Assembly (NCBI GenBank): GCA_959020715.1 | Contig: CAUESV010000007.1 | Span: 36,461-100,460 of the forward strand | DNA length: 64,000 nt | Direction of reading: 5' to 3' | From: an uncultured Collinsella sp. | GTDB taxonomy: Bacteria; Actinomycetota; Coriobacteriia; Coriobacteriales; Coriobacteriaceae | Shown here: piece after piece, positions 8,356-18,700 of the stretch | Numbering within the stretch: position 1 is the first letter of the stretch | How the letters are laid out: each line of letters opens with the position of its first letter | Translations under genes and position numbers: made by a program | Notes under the pieces: model-generated | Told to the model about the DNA's origin: nothing | The model's database searches: none | Seen by the model: only the letters and a program-made list of their open reading frames with translations

Positions 8356-8975
8356 CACGCATCCATTCCGAGTCGCTTAAGCGCCGCGCCGAGCAGATCC
8401 TCGACACGCATATCCTGCCCATCATACCCGCTCAGGGCAACATCGGTCTCCTGCAGGCTAAAGCCCATGGAAAGGAGTGCCGCACGGGCATCATCAATCG
8501 CCGAAGGAGCGGCGGCGGGAACCGGCATCGCAACCTGGCCGGGAATCACGTCGACCGGCACAAAGCCCTTATCCTTGGCAAAGGTGCTCTTGAGTTCCAG
8601 GATCAGGCGCTGAGCTGTCTTTTTGCCCACACCGGGTACCTTGGCCATGCCCTTGTCGTCCTCGGCCATCACCAGCGAATACAGCTGCCCCACGGTATAG
8701 GTGGAAAGCACGGCGAGCGCCAAGCGCGGGCCAACGCCCGAGACGGACACGAGCCGGTCGAACATCGTGCGCTCATCCTTTGAGGAAAAACCGAAAAGTG
8801 TCATGGCGTCCTCGCGCACCTGCATACGCGTGTAGAGGCGGACCTCGCCGCCGGGCGTCGGCAACGTGGCCGCAGTGCTGCCCGAGATGCCGAGCTCAAA
8901 GCCAACGCCCGACACATCGACGACAGCAGAACTCATCGTGGACTCGACAAGCGTTCCGTGGAGCTGGGAAATCAT
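8355..8975 (-). CDS. ruvA: Holliday junction DNA-binding protein RuvA
   Basis: The 206-residue product starts MISQLHGTLVE, as RuvA does, then has the OB-fold (VVDVSGVGFEL) and the two helix-hairpin-helix motifs, SGVGPRLALAVLS and VPGVGKKTAQRLILEL. It ends in the RuvB-contacting three-helix domain (ALLSMGFSLQETDVAL). The start at 8975 overlaps the ruvC stop (TGATG) and an AGAGGA sequence lies upstream; the much longer open frame to 9215 is a ruvC shadow. It tetramerises on four-way junctions and loads RuvB. Confidence 0.96.
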   Translation of the reverse strand: MISQLHGTLVESTMSSAVVDVSGVGFELGISGSTAATLPTPGGEVRLYTRMQVREDAMTLFGFSSKDERTMFDRLVSVSGVGPRLALAVLSTYTVGQLYSLVMAEDDKGMAKVPGVGKKTAQRLILELKSTFAKDKGFVPVDVIPGQVAMPVPAAAPSAIDDARAALLSMGFSLQETDVALSGYDGQDMRVEDLLGAALKRLGMDA

Positions 8976-9496
8976 CAGTATCCGGTTCCTCTCTGTTGAT
9001 AGAACTCGCCACCGGTGAGGGCGCGGGTGCGGCTGAGGTTTACGTGGCATATGGCGCAAGCCAGGGCATCGGCGGCATGGTCGGGATGCGGGTCGTGGTC
9101 GAGCTGCGTGAGCGTGCGTACCATGTAGGCGACCTGCCGCTTGTCCGCGGCGCCGGTGCCCACCACAGCCTGTTTGATCTGCATGGGCGTGTACTCGCCA
9201 ATCTCGAGCGCGCACTCCGAAAGCGCCACGAGCGCAGCACCGCGGGCATGCGCCGTGGGGATGGCCGAACGAACGTTGGCGCCAAAGTAGATGCTCTCGA
9301 CAGCAGCCGTGTCGGGTCGATAACGCTCGACGACATCCTTAAGGTCATGGGCGATATGCGACAGGCGCACCGCGAGCGGACTTCCGGCACTGGTCTCGAT
9401 GCAGCCGTAGGCACGGCAGCGAACCTCGCCACGCCGCTCCTCGATAATCCCCCAACCCGTATGAGCCAAACCGGGGTCGATGCCCAAGATAACCAA
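8975..9496 (-). CDS. ruvC: crossover junction endodeoxyribonuclease RuvC
   Basis: This Holliday junction resolvase has an RNase H-like fold. The N-terminal LGIDPGLAHTGWG carries the first catalytic Asp, VESIYFG the Glu, and DHAADALACAICH the C-terminal Asp pair. I set the start at TTG 9496 because GGGGAGG stands 5 nt before it and the product then begins VILGIDPG, as in canonical RuvC (173 aa). An in-frame TTG at 9517 would add LWRGEVG but lacks a ribosome binding site. First gene of ruvCAB and preceded by a LexA box, so SOS induction is expected. Confidence 0.95.
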   Translation of the reverse strand: MVILGIDPGLAHTGWGIIEERRGEVRCRAYGCIETSAGSPLAVRLSHIAHDLKDVVERYRPDTAAVESIYFGANVRSAIPTAHARGAALVALSECALEIGEYTPMQIKQAVVGTGAADKRQVAYMVRTLTQLDHDPHPDHAADALACAICHVNLSRTRALTGGEFYQQRGTGY

Positions 9497-9551
9497 GCCA
9501 ACCTCCCCTCGCCACAAGCACAGCGCAAGACAAGGCCCCGCGCATCATTCA

Positions 9552-9565
9552 CGAACGTCTGTTCT
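9552..9565 (-). promoter_or_regulatory. LexA (SOS) box upstream of ruvCAB
   Basis: The sequence GAAC-GTCT-GTTC (read AGAACAGACGTTCG on the minus strand) matches the Gram-positive SOS box CGAACRNRYGTTYG in all core positions. It lies 56 nt upstream of the ruvC start and directly abuts a TATTCT -10-like hexamer (9566-9571), so bound LexA would occlude the promoter. Confidence 0.75.
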
Positions 9566-9613
9566 AGAATAACACAACGGGGCCAAGATGCTTAAAGCAA
9601 GATTGCTTCTGCC

Positions 9614-11599
9614 CTAGTTCTGGCTAAAGAATGGGAACTGCCTCGGATCAACCGGCGGATGCGGCATCGGGCCACCCTGGGGACTACCTTGCGAGCCGCC
9701 CTGACCGCCCATCATCTTATCGATGGCGTCCTGAACCTCACCCTCGAACTTTTTCATTCCCTCGTGCAAACGACGCTGACCGTCCTCGGAGCGCAGCTCC
9801 TCCATCTGCTCGGGCGAAATACCCAGTAGCTCGCCCAGCACGCCCATCATCTCGTTTCGCACGCGCTCGCTCGTATCCTCGTCAGCAAAACGGCGCACCT
9901 CGGCGCGCGCCAGCGCATCGACCGTCATGCGTTCCTTGCCGCTCAGCCCCAGGTCGGACCACGCGAGCATGTACGGCCAGGCGCGCTCGACAAACGAACG
10001 GGCCGAGACGATCGGCGCCGTCGGCAGCATGCGGCGGGCGGCCTCGCCCTGACGCACGAGCATCAGCAGCAGCGAGCAAGCCTCGGGCTTGCCGGCGGCC
10101 ATTGGGATGTCGTCGAAGGGTCGGTTGCGGTCCACGTGCGCCTCGAGCGCGCCATCGACCTCGCCCGGCTCAAGCCCACCGAGCAGCTGCGCCGCGCGAT
10201 CGAGCATGTCGACCGGGCCGTCGAGCGTCGAGAGCGCCCGCGCCAGCACGCGCTCCATGCAATCTTCCACCGCGTTGAGCGTCACGAGCTCCTGCGGCAC
10301 CACGGCAGACGTGCGGTTGCGCACGCGCGCCACAAACTCGAGGGTCGACAGATACACATCGCCAAAGGGCGCGTAATCGCCCTGGTAGCCACCGCAAAGC
10401 GCCGGTGCCGCCAACGCGTACTCGGTCTTGGAAAGCGGGCTCAGAGCCATCGCGCCCAGCTCGAGCGCCGTGTCCTCCAACATGAGGCCCAGCGCACGCG
10501 AACGCAGGCGCTCGGCATCGCCCGCCGACACATCGCGGTCGAGTACGCGCGCCGCATCCGGCGCATCGCGCTCAACCGTGCGAATATGCAGGCGCTCGGC
10601 AATGGCGCGAACGGCGGCACAACGGGCGGCCTCGGCCTCTTCCTGCGCCGGCGTAAAGATGCGGTTGCGGTCCAACACCAGGCCAATCACATTGCGCGAG
10701 CCCAATGCATCGACAGCCAGCGCCGCAAGCAAAGACGACGGCAGATCGCCCTCGAGCGCCACCACGGCGCGCGACGTACCATGGGCACGGGCGTTATCGC
10801 GCACAGCGAGCACCAGCGCCTGCCACAACCACTCCTCGGAACGAAACTCGGGCAGCTCGTGGTCCTCCAAAGCATCGAGCATTACGCCGCGCTGAATCTC
10901 CTGAACCAGCAGGCTCTCCTCAAAACACGGCGCCTGGGCCACCACGCGCCCGCAATCGTCGAGCACAAACGACCCGCCGGTATACACCGACTCGTCATAA
11001 GCACCAACCGGCGCCATGCAGGCAAACCATACGCTACGCTTGGAGGCGATCTTGCGGTAGGCACCGCTGCGAACGGCGGCAATGGCGGCCGTCTCACGGT
11101 CGGTCATGTCAAACGCGTTGAACTGAAAATAGGCGATAAGGTCGACGCCGGTCGGCAACATCTCGAGCTCGCGGTCCAAGTCGAAGATCACGGCGATACG
11201 CACGCCGTCCACATCAAAGACCGGCGGCGCCCAACGGGCATCGCCGGTCCCACCGCGCTGCAGGGCAATGCTCGAACGGGCCGGCACCACATGGCCGTCC
11301 TTGAGCATCATGTAGTCGAGCAGGGGCTGGCCCTCAAACGAAACCGCCGCGGGCACGATGCAGATCATATCGAGTTCTTGGATACGCTCGGCGACGCCGG
11401 TCAGGCCCGTCAGCATGTCGTGCTCAAAGTCGGCAGCGCCCACCAAGCCGCCGGGCAGAGCGCCCATAAAGAGCGGAGCCGGGACGCACAGCACGCGCGC
11501 CCCGCGCTCGTGGGCCAAACGGGCTTGGTCCTCGATGCGACCGCAAATGCCCTCAATATCACCCAGGCGCATATCGATCTGTGCAAGTGCGAGCTTCAT
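9614..11599 (-). CDS. NadE-like protein (glutaminase plus NAD synthase domains) with degenerate active sites
   Basis: The overall layout is that of glutamine-dependent NAD+ synthetase: an N-terminal nitrilase-fold domain (MKLALAQIDMRLGDIEG), then a synthase-like domain with recognisable SKTEYAL and GDYAPFGDVYLSTLEFVARVRN. The catalytic positions are changed. The nitrilase Glu site reads VPAPLF instead of PEL, the ICED cysteine site reads IFDLD, and the synthase P-loop SGGxDSS reads EGDLPSS. A further 120 residues follow, ending in a Gly/Pro/Gln-rich tail (MMGGQGGSQGSPQGGPMPHP). At 661 aa it is close to the family length but is likely a pseudoenzyme with a regulatory or structural role (inference). 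It lies upstream of ruvCAB. Confidence 0.75.
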   Translation of the reverse strand: MKLALAQIDMRLGDIEGICGRIEDQARLAHERGARVLCVPAPLFMGALPGGLVGAADFEHDMLTGLTGVAERIQELDMICIVPAAVSFEGQPLLDYMMLKDGHVVPARSSIALQRGGTGDARWAPPVFDVDGVRIAVIFDLDRELEMLPTGVDLIAYFQFNAFDMTDRETAAIAAVRSGAYRKIASKRSVWFACMAPVGAYDESVYTGGSFVLDDCGRVVAQAPCFEESLLVQEIQRGVMLDALEDHELPEFRSEEWLWQALVLAVRDNARAHGTSRAVVALEGDLPSSLLAALAVDALGSRNVIGLVLDRNRIFTPAQEEAEAARCAAVRAIAERLHIRTVERDAPDAARVLDRDVSAGDAERLRSRALGLMLEDTALELGAMALSPLSKTEYALAAPALCGGYQGDYAPFGDVYLSTLEFVARVRNRTSAVVPQELVTLNAVEDCMERVLARALSTLDGPVDMLDRAAQLLGGLEPGEVDGALEAHVDRNRPFDDIPMAAGKPEACSLLLMLVRQGEAARRMLPTAPIVSARSFVERAWPYMLAWSDLGLSGKERMTVDALARAEVRRFADEDTSERVRNEMMGVLGELLGISPEQMEELRSEDGQRRLHEGMKKFEGEVQDAIDKMMGGQGGSQGSPQGGPMPHPPVDPRQFPFFSQN

Positions 11600-11636
11600 G
11601 GCTCAGCCCTTTCCGTCGTAAACCATCGTTGTCGTA

Positions 11637-11670
11637 GTAAAAGCGCCGGCCGCATGATGCAGTCGGCGCT
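11637..11670 (-). terminator. terminator after the superoxide-reductase-family gene
   Basis: The minus strand reads a 7-bp stem (AGCGCCG / CGGCGCT) followed by TTTTA, about 45 nt beyond the stop of the gene at 11717. Confidence 0.65.
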
Positions 11671-11716
11671 CGCATGTGCATATGCTAGCTATAATACCCC
11701 GAGCCGGGGCGCGCTC

Positions 11717-12079
11717 CTAGAACGTCGCGGACCACAGCCCGTGCAGGTTGCAATAGGCATAGACGGTACCGGTCTTGGAGCCCCCGGCAAAAAACGTCGC
11801 GGGCTTCATACCGGGCTCAAGGTAATGGACCTCCAGACGGCCCTCGGCCTCAAGGGCAATCCACTCAATATAGTGCTCGGGCAGGCTGGGATGCTCAACC
11901 GAGCCCACGCGTGCGCGAATCACGTGACCGTCGCGCTCGCTCTCAACGACCGGCACGTGCTTCTCGTGCGCCGCGTCCTCGGTGTTCGCGGTCAGCTCCG
12001 TGCAGCCGGCAGGGGTTGCAACGTCGTTGCCAAGGGCGGCAATGAGCTTGCCGTCGGGGTCCTTAAAGAATTTCGCCAT
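11717..12079 (-). CDS. superoxide reductase / desulfoferrodoxin family protein (single SORL domain)
   Basis: The 120-residue protein carries all ligands of the square-pyramidal Fe site: H41 in EKHVPVV, H63 and H69 in VEHPSLPEHYIEW, and C110 and H113 in YAYCNLHGLW. Lys40, used in proton delivery, is present. The N-terminal rubredoxin-like desulforedoxin domain is absent, so this is the short neelaredoxin type. It would reduce superoxide to peroxide without making oxygen, which suits an anaerobe. The start at 12079 has AAAGGAGA upstream. It is a single-gene unit with its own terminator. Confidence 0.9.
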   Translation of the reverse strand: MAKFFKDPDGKLIAALGNDVATPAGCTELTANTEDAAHEKHVPVVESERDGHVIRARVGSVEHPSLPEHYIEWIALEAEGRLEVHYLEPGMKPATFFAGGSKTGTVYAYCNLHGLWSATF

Positions 12080-12244
12080 GATGTTCTCCTTTGCTGATGT
12101 GCCGATGTTCTTGATGGTTCTTATGCCCAAAGGCAGGCAAACCATCCATGGCATTGCAAATGAACACATAACGGATCAGGCAAGCGGTCGGGCCAAAATG
12201 CGTCGACCGTCCTGCCCGCTCCAGCAGTCCCACCCCGCGCGCGG

Positions 12245-15200
12245 CTAGCGACCGTCGCCGCCGAGCAGCGCCAAAACATCCTCGCGCGTGAACAGTGCCG
12301 ACGAGATGCCGTCGCCGCCGAGCACGCTGTTGACCAAGTCGCGCTTGGACTCCTGCATCTGCATAATGCGTTCCTCGATCGTGTCCTTGGCGATGAGCTT
12401 GTACACGGTCACGGCATGTTGCTGGCCAATACGGTGTGCACGGTCAGTCGCTTGGTCCTGCGCCGCCACGTTCCACCACGGGTCGTAGTGAATGACCACG
12501 TCGGCAGCCGTCAGGTTAAGGCCCACGCCGCCCGCCTTGAGCGAAATCAAAAAGACCGGAACCTCGCCCGCTTGGAACTGCGCGACCATCTTGGCACGGC
12601 TCTCCTTAGACGAAGCGCCCGTGAGCTTAAGGAAGGCGATGTCCTCCTTGGCCAAGCGCTTACCGATGATATCGAGCATACCCGTAAACTGGCTGAACAA
12701 CAGGATGCGATGCCCGCCGTCGAGTGCGCCGTACACGAGCTCCATGCACGTATCGAGTTTGGCGCTCCCCGCCTTGTAATCCTCGTAGTGTAGACGCGGG
12801 TCGCAGCAGATCTGGCGCAGCTTGGTGAGCTCGGCGAGCACCTTGAGCTTGTCTTTCTTAAACTCGGACGCCTCGCGGTGCTGCACCTGCTGGGCGATGC
12901 GGTCCTGGTTGGCCAGGTAGAGCTTGCGCTGCTCGCCGGTGAGCTGCGCCACGACAGTGTCCTCGATCTTTTCAGGCAGATCGGCCACCACGTCCTCCTT
13001 TACGCGGCGCAGCACAAACGGCGACACGAGCGCTTGCAGGCGGGCGGCACTGTCGCCCTCGGCATGCTCGACCGGGCTTTCGAAGCGCTTTGCAAACGAT
13101 TCACGCGTACCCAGCAGGCCCGGCATCAAAAAGTCGAAGATGCTCCAGAGCTCGGACAGGCGGTTTTCGATGGGCGTGCCCGTCAGGGCAAAGCGCACGC
13201 CGGCAGGCAGGCGCTTGGCGGCGCGCGCCACCTGCGTGAGCGGATTTTTAATGTAGTGGGCCTCATCGAGCACCACGCGGGTAAAATCCTGCTCGACGTA
13301 CTCGTCGATATCGCGGCGCATAAGGTCATACGACGTCACGACCACGTTATGCTCGGCCACGCCGGCAATCTGTACGCGGCGTTGAGCCTTGGCGCCCACA
13401 ATGGCGCACACATCGAGCGACGGGGCAAAGCGCTCCAGCTCGGCAGTCCAGTTGTACACGAGTGAGGCCGGGCATACCACGAGCGTGGGCTTGGTGTCCC
13501 CCGCCTCCACGCGCGCCAGAATATGCGCAATCATCTGGAGCGTTTTGCCCAGGCCCATGTCGTCGGCCAAGATGCCGCCAAGGCCCAGGTGTTCGAGCGA
13601 GCCGAGCCACTGGTATCCGTCGACCTGGTAGCCGCGCATCGTTGCCTTGAGCGATGCCGGCACCGTAAAGTCCATCTTGCCGAGCGTGTCCAGGCGCTCG
13701 ACGGTACGGCGGAACGCAGCGTCGCGATCGGCCTCGAGCGCCGGCGTGCGTGCGAGCATGCTGTCGACGAAGAGGGTGCTCGACGCGGGAAGCGACACGC
13801 CGTCGAGCAGGTCGACGGCATCGACACCCAGGTCCTCGGCAAGGCCAAACGCGGCGCGCGCCCCCTCGTCCAGGCGAATGATGTCGCCGGACGTAAGGCG
13901 CGCAAACGTTTGATGGCGCTTGTACGAATCGAGATAGACGGCAAGGTCCGCGGCCGAAAGCGCGCTCGCGCCCAGCTCGACATCGAGCAGATTGCTCTTG
14001 ACGGTCGCACGAACCGAGAGCTTGGGCGCGGGGCGCACCGAAATCTGGCGCAGACGGTCGCTGAGCATGACCTCACCCAGCTCGGACAGGGCGGACAGAC
14101 CCTCGGTCAGCAGGCAGAACAAGCTCTCATCATCGCGCTCCTCAAACGCCAGACCGCCCTCGTAGAAATCGAAGTACAGGGCCGCCGTATCCATAACGCG
14201 AAACTCCGCCACCTCGTCGCGGGGCGGCACGCCGGGGCGCTGCTCTTCAAAGGGACTGCCCGGAGCGCCCAGGCTAAAGAGATCCGCCGACCAGTCGCCG
14301 TAGGTAACCGTAATCTTGCAGGTCACGAGCCCATCGTCGACGCCGATTGCCATGGCAAAGCTCGGCTCGGGCGCCACGGTATCGAGCGCGGCGGGCGCGG
14401 TGAGGTCGGTATAGTCGCGCAAAATGGGCAGCGCCATACGGCAGAACTCACCCACCTGCTCGGCGGCAATATGGGCGGGCGTGCGGCACGGCAGCAAGCG
14501 CGACAAAAAAGGTGCGGCATGCTGAGCAAATGCAGCGTCGGTACGGCGCGCGCGGCGCGTGTCAACCAAGTAGGCGGCATCGCCCGACGCAAAGCAGTAC
14601 ATATCGGCGGGCAGGCGCAGGTCATAGCTACCACCAGCCGCCGGCGCGATTTTGGCGGCAAGAAGTGGTGGGCGCTTAGCGGACGCCTCGTCCTCCCCTT
14701 GCGGAGACAGCTCAACCGCCACGTCGTAGGTGCGATGCGTCGTCATCCCCCGCGACCAGGCGGGCTCAAAGGAGATGGTCTGGCCGCGCAGCAGGTCCAG
14801 CACATATACGATGCTATGCTCGGACAGCGGCAACTGACGCTCGGCAACAAAACCGCTGCGGGCAAAGTCGTACGACGCCGAACGCGAGCTTGTGATGTCA
14901 TCGAGATAGGCAACTGTCGTCACAACAAGGTTGAGCAGCTTTGTCGATGTTTCGTCAAAGGCCTCAGGTGAATGGACAAACGTGAGCTTCTTGCCATAGG
15001 AGAACGTGCCGCCGCGCACGTAGGCATCGGCCATGCCGTCGATGTCCTTGACCACGTAGGAGACCGATCCACAGCGAATGCGGAACTCGAGCGCCCAGCT
15101 AAAGCGGTCAGCGAACAGCGGATTGTAGTACGGCACCAACGAGGGCTCCAACGCCGCTTTGGGGGCGTCGGGATCAACGGCACCGGCAAGTTTGCGGCGC

Positions 15201-15709
15201 ATGCTCGCCAGCTCATCCATGCGCGCGTCCGAAAGATCGGAAAGCGCCGCCACAAGGCTCGGGCTCGTGGGGACGGGCGCCGGGAAGGGAAAGTTGGGGT
15301 TGACGGCCGGCGCGGCGGACGCGGCGCGCGCGGGCTGTTTCGGCTGCGCCGTAAACGTGCGAACCGGCGTGCGCAGCCCCTCAACAGGCTCAATGCCGCT
15401 GGTGTCCAGGTACGCCAGAGCCGTGGCAATAGCGTGCTTGCACATACCGGGGTAACGATAGGCGGCGGGGCAATCGCAGTCGTAGTCGATCACCTCGTGC
15501 TCGTCCATGTCGAGCGCCACGTGCGTCTTGTACAGGTCGCCACGCGAACCGCGCACCGAGCCCTCAACCGTCACGTTTTTGGAGAAGCGCGAGCCGCTGT
15601 CCTCGATCGACAGCACGGCGCCGTTGAGCATGAGCGAACGCCCCTTCATAAAGGTGCCGCTCAACGCCGCCTCTTTGCGAAGCGCCTGCGCAAACGTCCC
15701 CTGCGCCAT
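12245..15709 (-). CDS. SWIM-domain SNF2-family helicase
   Basis: The 1154-residue protein has an N-terminal SWIM zinc finger (CDCPAAYRYPGMCKHAIATA, near residues 75-95), a long middle region, then a complete Swi2/Snf2 motor. The motor shows ILADDMGLGKTLQMIAHIL (motif I), VVLDEAHYIKNP (II), ALTGTPIENRLSELWSIFDF (III), LLFSQFTGMLDII (IV) and DPWWNVAAQDQATDRAHRIG (VI). Bacterial members translocate on duplex DNA and are linked to transcription or repair; the exact role is unknown. ATG 15709 has GGAGG 5 nt upstream; an in-frame ATG at 15727 also exists. It begins 28 nt after dnaE on the same strand and is probably co-transcribed with it. Confidence 0.9.
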   Translation of the reverse strand: MAQGTFAQALRKEAALSGTFMKGRSLMLNGAVLSIEDSGSRFSKNVTVEGSVRGSRGDLYKTHVALDMDEHEVIDYDCDCPAAYRYPGMCKHAIATALAYLDTSGIEPVEGLRTPVRTFTAQPKQPARAASAAPAVNPNFPFPAPVPTSPSLVAALSDLSDARMDELASMRRKLAGAVDPDAPKAALEPSLVPYYNPLFADRFSWALEFRIRCGSVSYVVKDIDGMADAYVRGGTFSYGKKLTFVHSPEAFDETSTKLLNLVVTTVAYLDDITSSRSASYDFARSGFVAERQLPLSEHSIVYVLDLLRGQTISFEPAWSRGMTTHRTYDVAVELSPQGEDEASAKRPPLLAAKIAPAAGGSYDLRLPADMYCFASGDAAYLVDTRRARRTDAAFAQHAAPFLSRLLPCRTPAHIAAEQVGEFCRMALPILRDYTDLTAPAALDTVAPEPSFAMAIGVDDGLVTCKITVTYGDWSADLFSLGAPGSPFEEQRPGVPPRDEVAEFRVMDTAALYFDFYEGGLAFEERDDESLFCLLTEGLSALSELGEVMLSDRLRQISVRPAPKLSVRATVKSNLLDVELGASALSAADLAVYLDSYKRHQTFARLTSGDIIRLDEGARAAFGLAEDLGVDAVDLLDGVSLPASSTLFVDSMLARTPALEADRDAAFRRTVERLDTLGKMDFTVPASLKATMRGYQVDGYQWLGSLEHLGLGGILADDMGLGKTLQMIAHILARVEAGDTKPTLVVCPASLVYNWTAELERFAPSLDVCAIVGAKAQRRVQIAGVAEHNVVVTSYDLMRRDIDEYVEQDFTRVVLDEAHYIKNPLTQVARAAKRLPAGVRFALTGTPIENRLSELWSIFDFLMPGLLGTRESFAKRFESPVEHAEGDSAARLQALVSPFVLRRVKEDVVADLPEKIEDTVVAQLTGEQRKLYLANQDRIAQQVQHREASEFKKDKLKVLAELTKLRQICCDPRLHYEDYKAGSAKLDTCMELVYGALDGGHRILLFSQFTGMLDIIGKRLAKEDIAFLKLTGASSKESRAKMVAQFQAGEVPVFLISLKAGGVGLNLTAADVVIHYDPWWNVAAQDQATDRAHRIGQQHAVTVYKLIAKDTIEERIMQMQESKRDLVNSVLGGDGISSALFTREDVLALLGGDGR

Positions 15710-15737
15710 CACTTCCTCCAATCTCACCCGGGGTAGC

Positions 15738-18700
15738 TTAGATCACCGTCACGCGACCCTGGTTACCCACAATGGCCTTGGCCTCGGCCAGCAGCGGAAT
15801 CGAACGCGCGTTGACCTTGGCAGGTACCTCGGCACGCAGCACGCGCCCGTCCACCTGCTCGATAAAGATCTCCACGCGGTCGCCGCCCGGGTTGGCGGTG
15901 AGCACCGTGGCCAGGCGCGCCATATTGCCCTGGCTAAAGCGGCTGTTGGGCACCATGACCTCAAACACCTTGGGCTTGTTTTTCTCCTCGCTAAGCTCCA
16001 GCGGCACGATCTCCTGCGCGATGATCTGGTCGCCGCGGTCCGAGCGCTCGAGTTTGCCCTTAATGCGCACAAAGGCATCGGACAGCTGCGCGCCGGTCTC
16101 GGGATCGACCTCGCCGTACAGGTACCCCTCGGCCTCTTTATAGGTCTTGGGGAACACGACGACGGTGGCCTCGCCTTCCATGTCCTCGAGCTGCACGATG
16201 CCCATGGGGTCACCGTTTTTGGTCACGCGCTTGGACACGCTCGAGACCATGCCGGCCCACCACAGCGCCTTGCCCTCGGGAATCTCCTGGTTGATGGTGC
16301 CGCCCGTAGGATTCTGAACTTCGTAGCCGGTATCGATCTGCGAGAACGAGAAGTCGCGCGCCTTGGCTAGTGCATACTCAAACGGGCGCAGCGGGTGGTC
16401 CGAGACATAGATGCCCAGAACCTCCTTCTCCTGGCTCAGCTTAAGGTGGCGGTCCCACTCCTGACCATCCGGATCGGGCACGCTCACCTCAAAGCCCGAG
16501 CCCTCAACGTCGCCAAACATGTCGAAGAACGAGGTCTGGCCGCTCGCGCGGTCCTTCTGGCGCTTTATCGCGGCGTCGATGATGTTCTCGGGGTTGTTCT
16601 TATCCACAAAGTGCATCATCTGGCGACGCGGATACCCCGTGGAGTCGAAGGCGCCTGCCTTGATGAGCGATTCGATCACGCGGCGGTTGGCCTGGCTCGA
16701 GTCCACGCGCTCGACAAAGTCGTGCAGCGTCTTAAACGGGCCGCCCGCCTCGCGCTCGGCGATAATCGCCTGCGCCACGCCGGTGCCCACGCCGCGGATG
16801 CCGGCCAGACCAAAGCGCACGCCCTCCTTGGTAGCCGTGAACTCGGTACCGGACTCGTTGACATCTGGCGACAGCACGGGGATGCCGTCGTGACGGCATG
16901 CCGAGACGTAGTGCACGATCTTGTCGGTCTTGCCCGTATAGGACGTCAGAACGGCCGCCATGTACTCGTGCGGATAGTGCGCCTTGAGCCACGCCGTCTG
17001 CATAACCAGGATGGCGTAGCCGGCGGAGTGCGACTTGTTGAAGGCGTAGGACGCGAACTCGAGAACATCGTCCCAAATCTTCTGGGCGACCTCACGCGTA
17101 TAGTTGTTCTTGATGGCGCCGTTCATCCAGTGGTCGTAGGTGGTCTCGTCGGAGCCATCCTCCCAGTGGAGCACCGTCGACGTGAGCAGCTTAATTTTCT
17201 TCTTAGCCACGGGCTTACGGATACGCGAGTCCGATTCGCCCTTGGAGAAGCCGCACATCTCGACGGAGATGAGCATAACCTGCTCCTGGTAGACCATGGT
17301 GCCGTAGGTTTCGCCCAGGATGTCGTCCAGGCGGTCGTCGTAGGAGACCGCCGGCTCCTTGCCGTTCATACGGTTGATGTAGGACGAAACCATGCCGGCG
17401 CCCAGCGGGCCCGGGCGGTACAGGGCGATCAATGCTACGACGTGCTTGTACTCGGTGGGCTTCATGTTCTTGATCGTGGCCGTCATGCCGGCGGACTCGA
17501 CCTGGAAGACGCCGGCGGTGTGGCCGGAACCCATGAGCTTAAAGATCTCGGGGTCGTCAAAGGGAATCTCTTCCTCTTTGATGTCGATGCCGAAGTTCTT
17601 TTTGATGTTTGCCTTGGCCTTGGAGATAACAGTCAGCGTGCGCAGGCCCAAGAAGTCCATCTTGAGCAGGCCCATGTCGGCAACGGTATGGCCCTCGTAC
17701 TGGGTAATCTCGACGCCGCCCTTGGTGTCGAGCTTGGTGGGCACGTGCTCGTTGACGGGGTCGCGGCAGATCAGAACGGCGCACGCGTGCACGCCCTCGC
17801 CACGGGTGAGGCCCTCGATTGAGAGCGCCGTGTCGATGATGCGGCGGGCGTCGTCGTCCTTTTTATATGCCTCGGCAAAATCGGGGTTAAACAGGTCCTC
17901 TTTGCCGGGTTGCTTTTCGAGCACCTGCTTGAGCTTGACCTTGGGGTCGCTCGAGACCATCTTGGACAGACGCTGGCCCATGTAGACCGGGTAGTCCAGG
18001 ACGCGAGCGGCGTCGTTGATGGCCTGCTTGGCCTTAATGGTCGAGTAGGTGATGACGTGGGTGACCTTCTCGGGGCCGTAGAGCTGGCGAACGTGCTCCA
18101 CGACCTCGAGGCGCCGCTCATCGTCGAAGTCCATATCGATATCGGGCATCTCGGTACGCTGCGGGGACAGGAACCTCTCGAACATCAGGCCGTTCTCGAG
18201 CGGATCGAACGCGGTGATGTTCATGGCGTAGGCGACGATAGCGCCGGCAGCCGAACCACGGCCGGGGCCGACGCCGATGCCGTTGTCCTTGGCCCATTGC
18301 ACGTACTCGGCGACGATCAAAAAGTAGGCGGCAAAGCCCTTGTCGCAAATGACCTTGTATTCGTACTCAAAGCGCTCTTTGATGTTGACGCCACCGATCT
18401 CGCGCGTGGCCCAGTCGTCGCCGTAGTGCTGGCGCAGGCCCTTCTCGCACTCGCGGCGGAACTGACTCTCGTGCGTCTCGCCGGGGTCGAGCAACGGGAA
18501 GCGCGGCAGGATGATGGAGTCCCAGTCCAGCTCGACGTAGCACTTGTCGGCGATCTCGAGCGTGTTGTCGCAGGCCTCGGGGCAATACGGGAACATCGCC
18601 CGCATCTCCTCCTCGGTCTTCATGTAAAACTCCGAGCCAGTCATGCGCATGCGGTTGGGGTCGTCGACCTTGGCGTTCATGCCGATGCACATGATGACGT

